Positions 24,229 to 32,505 of a stretch of 64,000 nucleotides of DNA are shown piece by piece. The DNA is taken from the NCBI RefSeq assembly GCF_000300995.1, contig NZ_AMRJ01000002.1:186001-250000 (forward strand), in the 5' to 3' direction. A model generated the notes under the pieces. That model did not search any database and was not told where the DNA came from. It worked only from the letters and a program-made list of their open reading frames with translations. The stretch comes from Alcanivorax hongdengensis A-11-3. Lineage in GTDB: Bacteria; Pseudomonadota; Gammaproteobacteria; Pseudomonadales; Alcanivoracaceae. Made by a program: the position numbers and the translations under genes. Position 1 is the first letter of the stretch; every line of letters begins with the position of its first letter.

Positions 24229-25301
24229 TCGCGCCGGAACGGCAATAGACTGCGAGCTTCCTCCCGGTAGGCCTGCACATGGCGGGCCTCCTCTTCACAG
24301 AAATCCCCAATGGCGCGCTGGAATGCCGGCTCCACCAGGTGATGCATTGACCAGGTAATCACCGGCTCGAAACCGCGCAAAATCTTGTGCTCCCCCTGCA
24401 CGCCGGGGTCAAATTCTGCAAGCCCGCGCTCAATGGCAAACTCGATGCCCTGGTAATAGCACAGCTCGAAGTGCAGACAGTCGATGTCCGCCAGTGCCCC
24501 CCAGTAGCGCCCGTACAGTCTCGTGCGGTCAAACAGGTAAAGCGCCGCGGCTACCGGCTGCCCGTCACGGCTGGCCAGCACCAGCATGACCTGATCGCCC
24601 AGCCCCTCGGCCAGGGCGGCAAAGAAGGCTTCATTGAGATAGGGCATCTGGCCACGCTTGTAGTAGGTGTCCGCGTAGCAGTGGTAGAAGAAGGCCCAGT
24701 CCCGGGCGTCAATTTGCGTGCCGCAGCGGCGCTCGACCACGATACCCTGATCACTGACTCGGCGGCGTTCCTTGCGCAGGTTCTTGCGCTTGCGCGACTG
24801 GAAAGCCGCCAGATACCCCTCAAAGTCGGTGTAATCCCGGTTGAACCAGCGAAAATGACAGGCCTGCCGACTGACCAGTGGCAGCTCCGCCAGTGCTTCA
24901 CGACTGGCCGCATCGGGGAACAGCAGATGCCAACCACTGGCTCGCTGCGAGTGCAGCCGCTCCTGCACCGCCTCCCACAGGGACGCCGGCGTCCAGTCTC
25001 CCCGCCAGCGGGGTCCCACCACCGGCGTGTAGGGGACCGCCGTCACCAGCTTCGGGTAATACGCCAGACCGTGGCGCTGGTAGGCATCCGCCCAGCTGAA
25101 ATCGAACACGTATTCGCCACGTGACTGGTTGCGGCTGTACAGCGGTAACCAGCGGTCACCCTCACGGACATGACAGGGCCCCCAGCCCTGACCCGGCGCG
25201 GCGGCGCCGGAGGACTCCAGGGCGGTAAAGAAGGCCTCGCTAAGGAAGGGGTAATGCAACGGGTAGCTCCCGAATGAGTTTCTGCCAATGCTTGGGTACA
25301 A
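24225..25301 (-). CDS. GNAT/FemAB-like acyltransferase (COG3146, DUF482)
   Basis: The 358-aa protein belongs to the COG3146 group of FemAB-related acyltransferases: HYPFLSEAFFTALESSGAAAPGQGW, PLYSRNQSRGEYVFDFSWADAYQRHGLAYYPKL split over the first domain, FQSRKRKNLRKERRRV, YADTYYKRGQMPYL, and FDPGVQGEHKILRGFEPV near the end. FemAB folds transfer amino acids or acyl groups; the substrate for this group is unknown. The only upstream start in frame is TTG 25301, which lacks a good ribosome-binding site, so the 5' end is uncertain by a few codons. Confidence 0.8.
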   Translation of the reverse strand: MYPSIGRNSFGSYPLHYPFLSEAFFTALESSGAAAPGQGWGPCHVREGDRWLPLYSRNQSRGEYVFDFSWADAYQRHGLAYYPKLVTAVPYTPVVGPRWRGDWTPASLWEAVQERLHSQRASGWHLLFPDAASREALAELPLVSRQACHFRWFNRDYTDFEGYLAAFQSRKRKNLRKERRRVSDQGIVVERRCGTQIDARDWAFFYHCYADTYYKRGQMPYLNEAFFAALAEGLGDQVMLVLASRDGQPVAAALYLFDRTRLYGRYWGALADIDCLHFELCYYQGIEFAIERGLAEFDPGVQGEHKILRGFEPVITWSMHHLVEPAFQRAIGDFCEEEARHVQAYREEARSLLPFRRD

Positions 25302-25400
25302 TAGTGCCGCGCCAGCCTGACCACAACAGAGCCTGCGGTGGCCTTTCCTCCACCTGACCGGCGCGGGCCGGCGTACCGCCTCTTTGCTGGCGGTTTTTTC
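25297..25400 (+). promoter_or_regulatory. Leader with intrinsic terminator upstream of the cold-shock-domain gene
   Basis: A -10-like TACAAT lies at 25297-25302 (no good -35). About 75 nt later ACCGCC-TCTTTGCT-GGCGGT (25375-25394) forms a 6-bp stem followed directly by TTTTTC, an intrinsic terminator. No plus-strand gene ends nearby, so the terminator lies inside the leader of the gene at 25452. It could be an attenuator or could release a short RNA of roughly 90 nt. Confidence 0.5.
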
Positions 25401-25451
25401 TTTACTTGTTGTTTTGTTCTTTCATTTATCAATATAGGTAGTGTTAATCCC

Positions 25452-26042
25452 ATGAAAGTGTCCAAGTCGCTGGCGTATTTCTACGTCATTGTGGCCGTTT
25501 TACTGGCCATACCCGGCGCCTGGCTATTGTTCGCTCCGGACATGGCCATCGTCACCATCCACAACAACATCACCATGGTGGAAATTTCCTCGGTGCACGG
25601 TCAGCAAACCGGCCTCGGCCTGCTGCTGGCAGCCGCCGTGAACCTGGTGTGCCTGCAGGGGGGCAAGCAACGTTTGCCGCTGCACCTTGCCGTTCTGTTT
25701 TATCTGGCCGGTCTGGTGGCCAGCCATGGCAGCGCCGCCTTCGGTATCATGTGGTGGCTGTGGATTCCCGTCATCGTGTACCTGCTGCCGCTGTTCGGCC
25801 CGTTGCCGGTTCGCAAGGTACTGCCCATGGCCCCCGGCCAGCAGCGTGGCGAGGTGAAGTGGTTCAACCCCAACAAGGGCTTCGGCTTCATTCTCACCGA
25901 CAAGGGTGAGGAGCTGTTTGTCCACTTCAAGGCGGTGCAGAACGGCGGGCGCCGCAGCCTGCGCACCGGTACCCGTGTGCGTTTCAGCACCCGCATGTCG
26001 GACCGCGGCGAGCAGGCCGACAATGTTTATATCGAGCAGTAA
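25452..26042 (+). CDS. Membrane protein with C-terminal cold-shock domain
   Basis: The 196-aa protein has about four N-terminal hydrophobic segments (LAYFYVIVAVLLAIPGAWLLF, QTGLGLLLAAAVNLVCL, LPLHLAVLFYLAGLVAS, IMWWLWIPVIVYLLPLFG), then a cold-shock domain from about residue 135: GEVKWFNPNKGFGFI and ELFVHFKAV carry RNP1 and RNP2. The domain would bind single-stranded RNA or DNA at the inner membrane's cytoplasmic face. This membrane-then-CSD order is the reverse of the better-known CSD-DUF1294 proteins. A good terminator follows at 26063. The open frame extends to 25338, across the leader terminator, so ATG 25452 is preferred. Confidence 0.75.
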   Translation: MKVSKSLAYFYVIVAVLLAIPGAWLLFAPDMAIVTIHNNITMVEISSVHGQQTGLGLLLAAAVNLVCLQGGKQRLPLHLAVLFYLAGLVASHGSAAFGIMWWLWIPVIVYLLPLFGPLPVRKVLPMAPGQQRGEVKWFNPNKGFGFILTDKGEELFVHFKAVQNGGRRSLRTGTRVRFSTRMSDRGEQADNVYIEQ

Positions 26043-26062
26043 CGCTGCAATCTGCACGCATC

Positions 26063-26090
26063 AAGGCGGAGCCCGGCTCCGCCTTTTTTC
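26063..26090 (+). terminator. Intrinsic terminator after the cold-shock-domain gene
   Basis: AAGGCGGAG and CTCCGCCTT form a 9-bp stem around CCCGG, followed by a run of T residues. It separates the CSD gene from the SSF symporter, whose own ribosome-binding site (AGGAGA) follows at once. Confidence 0.88.
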
Positions 26091-26106
26091 TGTCAGGAGA
26101 ATAACA

Positions 26107-27642
26107 ATGACACTTGCCATGGCTGACTGGCTGGTACTGCTGGCCTATCTGCTGGTGGTTCTGGGCATCGGTTTCTATTTTTCCCGCCGCAACACCAGCA
26201 CCGAGGAATACTTTGTCGGCGGGCGACGCTTCCGGGGCTGGGTGATCGGCCTGTCACTGGTGGGCACGTCGATCAGTTCCATCACTTTCCTTGCCTACCC
26301 GGCGGACGCCTTCAAGACCGACTGGCTGCGCTACCTGCCCAACCTGGCCTTGCTGCCGGCCATGCTGGTGGCGGCGTTTGTGTTTTTACCGTTTTTCCGG
26401 CGCGGCAACATGACCAGCGCCTACGAATTTCTGGAGATGCGCTATGGCCCCTCGGTGCGGGTCTATGGCGCCATCGCCTTTCTGGTGGCCCAGCTGGTAC
26501 GACTGGCCATGATTCTCTGGTTGTTGTCACTGCTGATCCAGCAGGTCACCGGCCTGTCACCGCAGGCGGCCATTGTGATGGGCGGCCTGTTCGTGGGCCT
26601 TTACACGGTGATTGGCGGCATCGATGCGGTGATCTGGACCGATGTGCTGCAGACAGTGATTCTGCTGCTGGGCGGCGTGGTCTGCCTGTGGGTCATTGTC
26701 GATGCGCTGCCCGGCGGCCTGGGCCAGATCTGGCGTGACGGCAGCCAGGCCGGCAAGTTTGCGCTGGCACCCTGGCAGGATGGAGCCCCGGGGGCAACAT
26801 CCTGGCGGCTGTCCCTGAGTGAAAAGACCGCCACCATGATGCTGCTGATCGGCCTGACCAACTGGCTCACCGAGTACTCAAGCAACCAGAACACCGTGCA
26901 GCGTTACTGTGCCTCGCGCTCCACCCGGGAGGCCCGCCGTGGCCTGTGGGTCTATCTGTTCACGGCCCTGCCGGTGTGGGCGTTTTACATGTTTCTGGGC
27001 ACCGCCCTGTGGGTGTTCTTCCAGAGCCACCCGGACAGCACCGCCAGCGCCATTCTTGATGGCCGCGAGCGCGCCGAAGCCCTGATGCCCCATTTCATTA
27101 CCGCCTACCTGCCCGCCGGGGTGGCCGGGCTGGTGATCGCTGCGGCGCTGGCCGCCGCCATGAGCTCGCTGGATTCCAGCATCAATTCGGTGACGACGGT
27201 GGGCGTGGTGGACCTCTACCGGCGTCATCTGCGCCCCGGCCGTGATGATCGGCACTACCTGAAGGTAGCCTGGGCCATGGCGGTGGCGGTCACCGCGGCC
27301 ATGATCGCCGGCGCCCTGTGGCTTAACAGCGCGGACACCAAAACCCTGCAGGATACGGCCACCATTCTGGTGTCACTGCTGGGCGGCGGCATGCTGGGGC
27401 TGTATCTGCTGGGTTTCCTGACTCGCCGGGGCAATGCGCGGGCCGCCTGGGCCGGCATTGCACTGACCCTGGTATTTACCGGCTGGACGGTACTGACCAA
27501 CAAGGGGCTGCTGCCGGAGGCGCTCAGCGCCCCCTTTGATCTGTACTACACCGGTCTGATCGGCAACCTGCTGATGTTCCTGGTGGGTTATCTGGTTGCC
27601 CGTTACTGGCCCTCGGCCCGGGCAGCCAGCGGGCAGTCCTGA
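26107..27642 (+). CDS. Sodium:solute symporter family (SSF) transporter
   Basis: The 511-aa inner-membrane protein has about 13 hydrophobic segments and SSF motifs: RRNTSTEEYFVGGRRFRGWVIGLSLVGTSISS at the start split across helix 1-2, GLYTVIGGIDAVIWTDVLQ in the middle, and AAAMSSLDSSINSVTTVGVVDLYRR, which contains the Na2-site region. The frame is open from 25906, but ATG 26107 follows AGGAGA. Substrate is not evident; SSF members closest in pattern transport sugars, sialic acid, carboxylates or amino acids. The convergent neighbour pair includes a sialidase-like protein, which makes a sugar substrate possible but unproven. The 3' end overlaps the neighbouring gene by 40 bp. Confidence 0.88.
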   Translation: MTLAMADWLVLLAYLLVVLGIGFYFSRRNTSTEEYFVGGRRFRGWVIGLSLVGTSISSITFLAYPADAFKTDWLRYLPNLALLPAMLVAAFVFLPFFRRGNMTSAYEFLEMRYGPSVRVYGAIAFLVAQLVRLAMILWLLSLLIQQVTGLSPQAAIVMGGLFVGLYTVIGGIDAVIWTDVLQTVILLLGGVVCLWVIVDALPGGLGQIWRDGSQAGKFALAPWQDGAPGATSWRLSLSEKTATMMLLIGLTNWLTEYSSNQNTVQRYCASRSTREARRGLWVYLFTALPVWAFYMFLGTALWVFFQSHPDSTASAILDGRERAEALMPHFITAYLPAGVAGLVIAAALAAAMSSLDSSINSVTTVGVVDLYRRHLRPGRDDRHYLKVAWAMAVAVTAAMIAGALWLNSADTKTLQDTATILVSLLGGGMLGLYLLGFLTRRGNARAAWAGIALTLVFTGWTVLTNKGLLPEALSAPFDLYYTGLIGNLLMFLVGYLVARYWPSARAASGQS

Positions 27643-28250
27643 GCCGGCGCCGCCGGCTCGCCTTCCTCCTCGGGCAGGCGGGCCCCGGCGGCCAGAATGC
27701 GATCGCGGATCAGCCAGCCCAACGCCCAGCAGACCAGCCAGGGGTCCATCAGGTAATCCCACAGGTTATCGGTATGCAGCAGATCCAGGGCAAAGGCCCC
27801 CTGCACCAGCACCAGCACCACACAGGTGGCGTAGGCGCGGCACACCCAGGCAAACAGGCCCACCAGCAACAGCACGGTGGCAAAGCCGAAGTTGCCGAAA
27901 CCCAGGGCATAGGGGTCCACATAACTGGAGCCCAGGCTCATGGGGTAGAACCACAACGCCATCAGTACCAGCATGATGCAGACCGCACGCAATTGCCCCA
28001 CCGGCAACCAGTAATGGCCGACAATGCGGTGCTGGATGGCCAGCAGTGCCAGCAGACCGGTGGCAATGCTGAAGCCGGCCAGGTAGCTCAGTAGCCAACC
28101 GGCCAGCCCCCAGGGCCAGGGCAGCATGGCCCAGACAAACACCAGCACCGCCAACACCGCGCGTGTACGTCGTGTCATCAGCGGCGCACAGATACGCAGC
28201 TGCACCGCCACCAGCACCAGGGCCGCCAGCAGGTAATCAAGACTGATCAT
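27603..28250 (-). CDS. Hypothetical seven-to-eight-helix membrane protein
   Basis: The 215-aa protein is almost entirely hydrophobic helices (for example LLAALVLVAVQLRICAPLM, FATVLLLVGLFAWVCRAY, CVVLVLVQGAFALDLL) with a charged C-terminal tail (PEEEGEPAAPAQDC). I do not recognise a family. Its ATG overlaps the stop of the sialidase-like gene by 4 bp (28247-28250), so the two are translationally coupled and probably work together at the membrane. Its last 40 bp overlap the end of the convergent SSF gene. Confidence 0.7.
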   Translation of the reverse strand: MISLDYLLAALVLVAVQLRICAPLMTRRTRAVLAVLVFVWAMLPWPWGLAGWLLSYLAGFSIATGLLALLAIQHRIVGHYWLPVGQLRAVCIMLVLMALWFYPMSLGSSYVDPYALGFGNFGFATVLLLVGLFAWVCRAYATCVVLVLVQGAFALDLLHTDNLWDYLMDPWLVCWALGWLIRDRILAAGARLPEEEGEPAAPAQDCPLAARAEGQ

Positions 28251-29506
28251 GCGCCACCTCCGTCAGCTCTCAGCCAGGCATGGCGGATGGCTGCCTTGTT
28301 CCAGGTGTAGAGCACATGCAGGTCGCCGTTGCTGGCTCGCAGCATATAGGGATAGTCGTACTGGAAGGTGCACTCGCCACGGCGACACTTGTTTTCCCGC
28401 ACCCGATCCAGATAACGGGCCGGATTATCCACCTGCACGGTCTTGTCCAGTTCGTTGTCGATCATGTTCAGGAAGGGCCGGGGCTGCATCTGGTCATCAC
28501 GCCAGGCCTGGCGGTTATGGAAAAACCAGCGCGGTGTCCAGCTGGCGCCTCCATCACGGGTTTCGCGAATACACAGATCATCGCGTTCCTCGGTATTGCA
28601 GTTGGTGGCCAACAACCAGTGGCCGGGCGCGATCACCACGCCCCCCAGCGCCGAGCTGGGGTTGGTCAGGCGGGAATAGGTCAATGGCTGCCAGTCCCAG
28701 CCCCCGTTCACACTGTGGGACTGGTAGAGATGGCCGTTGTTGGGCCGTTGCTCGTTACGCAGAAACGCTGCCGCATGGGTCGGGCTGTCCACCAGCACCA
28801 GCGGTTGAATGGCCTTGCGACCATGGCCGATACGGGCCTTGCCGAGAATGTGGTTTTGCGGGTCCAGACGCAGGATCTCGCCAAACTTGCCCAGCATTTC
28901 ATGGTAGACCGGCAGGCCCACGGTGCCATCGCTGTAACGAATCGGCGGGGCCTTCACCAAGGTGCTGATATTCATGAAGGGGCTGGTGGTCAGGGCATCC
29001 TCGAACTGCCAGCTGGTACCCAGGTCATCCGAGCCCAGCACCACCAGCCGGCTGGCCGCCCAGCCACCGAAGCTGACGGCCACCACGAACAGGCGCATAT
29101 GACCGTTATCATCCAGTACCGGCACCGCATTGCCCAGCTTGCGCACATAGCGGCCCCACTGGTCGGCAATCTGTTCGCGGGTTACCGCCACATGCTCGTC
29201 AGCCCAGCTGCCATTGCGCGGATCAAACAGTGCCGAGTGTATGGCCACATCCGAGGCGCCTTCGCGGCTGCCGGCAAACCAGAAGGCGCGCAGACGCCCG
29301 TCGGGCAGCTCCACCATGGACGCAGCGTGCACCATGGTGGTGTCCGCATCGGAGGCAAACGTCATGCGCCAGTGATCACTGGCGGGCATTCGCCCCTGCG
29401 GAGCCGGTTTCAGCAATGGCGGTGCCTGCCATAAATGCGCCGGTGTCGCCCAGAAATAGGCGGCCACCAGGGCGGCACCGATCAGCAAATGAATTATTCT
29501 TCCCAT
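28247..29506 (-). CDS. Membrane-anchored sialidase-family (BNR-like) protein
   Basis: This 419-aa protein has an N-terminal signal anchor (IIHLLIGAALVAAYFWATPAHLW) and a six-bladed propeller-like body of the sialidase superfamily: SMVELPDGRLRAFWFAGSREGASDVAI, several S-x-D-x-G-x-x-W-type Asp-box blocks (GSDDLGTSWQFED, TRDGGASWTPRW), RNEQRPNNGHLYQSHSVNGGWDW, and FQYDYPYMLRASNGDLHVLYTW. Active sialidase residues cannot be confirmed by eye; bacterial homologues are often simply annotated exo-alpha-sialidase. The frame extends to 29554, but ATG 29506 begins the anchor. It is coupled to the membrane protein at 27603-28250. Confidence 0.75.
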   Translation of the reverse strand: MGRIIHLLIGAALVAAYFWATPAHLWQAPPLLKPAPQGRMPASDHWRMTFASDADTTMVHAASMVELPDGRLRAFWFAGSREGASDVAIHSALFDPRNGSWADEHVAVTREQIADQWGRYVRKLGNAVPVLDDNGHMRLFVVAVSFGGWAASRLVVLGSDDLGTSWQFEDALTTSPFMNISTLVKAPPIRYSDGTVGLPVYHEMLGKFGEILRLDPQNHILGKARIGHGRKAIQPLVLVDSPTHAAAFLRNEQRPNNGHLYQSHSVNGGWDWQPLTYSRLTNPSSALGGVVIAPGHWLLATNCNTEERDDLCIRETRDGGASWTPRWFFHNRQAWRDDQMQPRPFLNMIDNELDKTVQVDNPARYLDRVRENKCRRGECTFQYDYPYMLRASNGDLHVLYTWNKAAIRHAWLRADGGGA

Positions 29507-29907
29507 AAACGATAAACAACGTAATGCATATAAAAAAGCCCCAAAAACAACCACCTGCAGGATTTACCGTGGAACCCATGCAGGGGGCGCGCCAGTCTAA
29601 CACTGGTGCCCGCCAATACGGTTCACTGTGACCGACGGAATTGACCGATTATCCGATTTGATGAACTTGAAGGTCGGTTATCTGCCTAAAATTTGCCGGA
29701 CCGCCCCCTTCTGGTGGCATAATGCCTTATTACTAATTTCAATAATCAATGACGTCTCTAAAAACCCAGCGTGTTAAAGGCGTGCACTTGCACCCCCACC
29801 TGTTCGCCTTCACCGGTGCCCGGCAAGCGGGTCTGTGGGCGTTTTTTGTCAACATGCTGAAACCGGTATGCGGAGACATGACCAGCGCAAGGATAAAACC
29901 CAAGCCC
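29507..29907. other. Divergent intergenic region between the sialidase-like and START genes
   Basis: These 401 bp are AT-richer than the surroundings, especially 29640-29760, as expected of promoter DNA. GGCATAATGCC near 29713 is a short palindrome. In-frame ATGs at 29749 and 29878 could extend the START protein, but neither has a good ribosome-binding site and the signal peptide begins at 29908. No confident promoter boxes could be paired. Confidence 0.45.
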
Positions 29908-30612
29908 ATGGAAAGGTCTATTTTAAGCGTCTTTTTAGTACTTCTTCTCGCGATCAGTGCGCAAACCCGGGCCGCCGACGAAGACTGGAAGCTGGTCAGC
30001 GACCGCAACGGCATCCAGGTATACATGAAGCACAACGATAATTCGCGGCTGAAAACCTTCCGCGGCGTCACCCGCTTCGAGCTCAAGGATGAGTATTCCC
30101 TGGTGGCTCTGCTTAATGACTATCCGTCCTATCCCAAGTGGCTGCATTTCGTCGACAGCGCCGAGGAATTTCGCCGGACCAGCCCCCTGAAGCGCTGGCT
30201 GCGCTTTACCACTCAGCTGCCCTGGCCACTGGCCGACCGGGAAGCGGTGCTGGAAGCGGACGTAAAAGTCATTGATGACGGCAAGAAAAACCAGCAGGTG
30301 GTGGTCAACCTGATCAACCAGCCGGACCAGCTACCGCCCAATAACGACTATATCCGCTTCCCGGAAATGCACGGTATTCTCGGTTTCAAGCGCCTGGGTG
30401 ATGACCAGGTGGAAATGACCTACGAACTGATTCTTGATCCGGGCGGCTATATCCCCGCCTGGATCGCCAACATCCTGCTGCGTGATGCGCCCTATTTCAC
30501 CCTGGAACGTCTGCGCCGCATCGTGCACAAGCCGGAGTACCAGAACCATTATTACGATTATCTGGACATGCTCCACGGCCCGGGCCGACCGGACACCGAA
30601 CCGGGTAATTAA
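29908..30612 (+). CDS. Secreted START-domain lipid-binding-like protein
   Basis: The 234-aa protein has a signal peptide (ERSILSVFLVLLLAISAQTRAA, cleavage before DEDW) and a START/SRPBCC fold: WKLVSDRNGIQVYMKHND, FRGVTRFELKDEYSLVALLNDYPSYPKWLHF, and WPLADREAVLEAD, as in bacterial START proteins. START domains bind lipids in a deep pocket, so a periplasmic lipid-handling role is plausible but unproven. The next gene, 91 bp downstream, is a phospholipid acyltransferase, which supports a membrane-lipid context. ATG 29878 is an alternative start. Confidence 0.78.
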   Translation: MERSILSVFLVLLLAISAQTRAADEDWKLVSDRNGIQVYMKHNDNSRLKTFRGVTRFELKDEYSLVALLNDYPSYPKWLHFVDSAEEFRRTSPLKRWLRFTTQLPWPLADREAVLEADVKVIDDGKKNQQVVVNLINQPDQLPPNNDYIRFPEMHGILGFKRLGDDQVEMTYELILDPGGYIPAWIANILLRDAPYFTLERLRRIVHKPEYQNHYYDYLDMLHGPGRPDTEPGN

Positions 30613-30703
30613 AACGTAACAAAACATCTTCCCCCCCTGTCATTTTCGGCCAGCTCCATTACCATGCGGGTAATCCTTCCCTTGTCATGGAGTCAGGCCG
30701 GAA

Positions 30704-31444
30704 ATGCGGGTTATCTACTTCCTCTACTGCTGGCTGGTGTTTGTTCCCCTGATGGCCATCGCCACGGTGACCGCCGGCCTGCTCTGCGCCCTGCTGATTC
30801 CCTTCCTGCCCGCCGCCCAGGTGGCCAACCTGACCGCCGTGCCCTGGTCACGCCTGGGCCTGATACTCAGTGGTGTGGATACCCGCTTCGACGGTCGTGA
30901 ACATATCCAGCCCGGCCAGAGCTACGTGATCGTTGCCAACCATCTGAGCCAGTTCGATATCTGGGTGCTCTATGGCTACCTGGGTGTGGACTTCCGCTGG
31001 GTGATGAAGCATCAGCTGCGCAAGGTGCCGGTCATTGGTATCTGCTGCGAATGGCTGGGGCATATCTTCATCAACCGGGAAGACCCGGAACAGGCCATTG
31101 CCTCGCTTAACGAGGCCCGTGGCCGGCTGGTCAATGGCACCAGTGTATTGTTCTTCCCCGAGGGCACCCGCAGCCGTGACGGCCAGCTCAAGCCCTTCAA
31201 GAAAGGCGCGTTCAAAATGGCCCAGGATCTGCAACTGCCGGTCCTGCCGCTGACCATTACCGGGACCCACGAAATCCTGCCGGCCGGCTCGCTGAGCCTG
31301 CGCCCGGGGTCGGTACAGGTCACCGTGCACGCGCCGTTACCGGCCATCGGGAACAGCGACGCGGAGTTGCTGGCCCTCAAGGAACGCTGCCAGACCCTGA
31401 TTGCCGCCCCGCTTGGCAGCGGTTACCCCGAGCCACTGGTCTGA
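30704..31444 (+). CDS. 1-acylglycerol-3-phosphate O-acyltransferase (PlsC-like)
   Basis: The 246-aa membrane enzyme has the PlsC acyltransferase motifs: NHLSQFD (H-x4-D catalytic pair, about residue 80), an Arg-containing motif II region, FFPEGTRSRDG (motif III) and a proline-containing LPVLPLTI (motif IV). N-terminal hydrophobic segments anchor it. It would acylate lysophosphatidic acid at sn-2 in phospholipid synthesis; the window contains no other lipid-pathway gene, so it could also be a paralogue of the main PlsC. It follows the START gene on the same strand. Confidence 0.85.
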   Translation: MRVIYFLYCWLVFVPLMAIATVTAGLLCALLIPFLPAAQVANLTAVPWSRLGLILSGVDTRFDGREHIQPGQSYVIVANHLSQFDIWVLYGYLGVDFRWVMKHQLRKVPVIGICCEWLGHIFINREDPEQAIASLNEARGRLVNGTSVLFFPEGTRSRDGQLKPFKKGAFKMAQDLQLPVLPLTITGTHEILPAGSLSLRPGSVQVTVHAPLPAIGNSDAELLALKERCQTLIAAPLGSGYPEPLV

Positions 31445-31477
31445 CCCGACCCTTAACAGGTATACAGACTGTCCCCA

Positions 31478-31497
31478 GCGCCAGCTTTTGCTGGCGC
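31478..31497 (+). terminator. Hairpin after the acyltransferase gene
   Basis: GCGCCAGC and GCTGGCGC form a perfect 8-bp stem around a TTTT loop, 33 bp after the stop codon. No T-run follows, so it may be a Rho-assisted terminator. A second weak hairpin, GCCAGCA-TCCATCG-TGCTGGC, is at 31589-31609 in the leader of the next gene. Confidence 0.5.
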
Positions 31498-31660
31498 CCA
31501 CGTCACTGAGCCGCCACAATTGGCCCATTCTGCACTGACAATGTCGCTACACTCTGCGCTCTTGAAATCGGTTTGCGATCATTATGCCGCCAGCATCCAT
31601 CGTGCTGGCAGGCCTGTGGCGCCCAGGTCGCGTCCTTGCTCTACCTTCTAGGGAGTTGAT

Positions 31661-32500
31661 ATGAAAAGCTTTAACGACAAAGTTGCCGTGATCACCGGCG
31701 CGGGCTCCGGCATCGGCCGGGCCCTGGCACAGGAACTGGCCGCCGCCGGCGCCAAACTGGCCCTGTCCGACATCAATGAGGCCGGCCTGAAAGAAACCGC
31801 TGATGGCCTGGGCCTGGGCGAAGACCGCCTGATGACCCGGGTACTGGACGTGGCCAACCGCCAGGCGTTCTATGACTTTGCCGATGAAGTGGTCAACCAT
31901 TTCGGCCAGGCCAACATGATCTTCAACAACGCCGGTGTGGCCCTGGGTGCTACTGTGGAAGACATGAACTATGACGACTTCGAGTGGTTGATGAACATCA
32001 ACTTCTGGGGCGTGGTGTATGGCACCAAGGCCTTCCTGCCCTACCTGAAGCAGGCCGACGAAGGGCATATCATCAATATCTCGTCCATCTTCGGTCTGGT
32101 AGGCATCCCCACCCAATCCGCTTACAACGCCGCCAAGTTCGCCGTGCGCGGTTTCACCGAATCCCTGCGCATCGAGCTGGAAATGGAAAACAGCACCGTC
32201 TCCTGTACTTCCGTGCATCCGGGCGGCATCAAGACCAACATTGCCAAGGCGGCGCGCTTTGACTCCAGCGTTGCGCGGATTACCGGTGGTGACAAGGAAA
32301 AATCCATCCAGGATTTCGAGAAACTGTTCCGCACCACCCCGAAGGAAGCGGCCAACACCATTCTCAAGGGCGTGCGTGGCAACAAGCGTCGTGTGCTGAT
32401 CGGCTCCGACGCGGTGGCCGTGGACACCATGCAGCGTCTGCTGCCCACCAGTTACCAGAAGCTGGTGGCCATGGGTCAGAAATACATGAGCAAGAAGTAG
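31661..32500 (+). CDS. Short-chain dehydrogenase/reductase (SDR)
   Basis: This 279-aa oxidoreductase shows the classical SDR pattern: TGAGSGIGRALA cofactor-binding motif near residue 12, the acidic LSDIN after strand 2, NNAGVAL, INISSIFGLVG with the catalytic serine, and YNAAKFAVRGF with Tyr and Lys. PGGIKTNI follows. The Asp after strand 2 suggests NAD rather than NADP. Length is slightly longer than the simplest SDRs. The substrate is not evident. TAGGGAG precedes the ATG. The neighbouring downstream gene starts 6 bp after its stop, so the two form an operon. Confidence 0.9.
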   Translation: MKSFNDKVAVITGAGSGIGRALAQELAAAGAKLALSDINEAGLKETADGLGLGEDRLMTRVLDVANRQAFYDFADEVVNHFGQANMIFNNAGVALGATVEDMNYDDFEWLMNINFWGVVYGTKAFLPYLKQADEGHIINISSIFGLVGIPTQSAYNAAKFAVRGFTESLRIELEMENSTVSCTSVHPGGIKTNIAKAARFDSSVARITGGDKEKSIQDFEKLFRTTPKEAANTILKGVRGNKRRVLIGSDAVAVDTMQRLLPTSYQKLVAMGQKYMSKK

Positions 32501-32505
32501 ACGCC

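Noticed and set aside
28280..29434. 384-aa plus-strand open frame
   Set aside because: Antisense to the sialidase-like gene, which has a signal anchor, Asp-box blocks and coupling to its neighbour.
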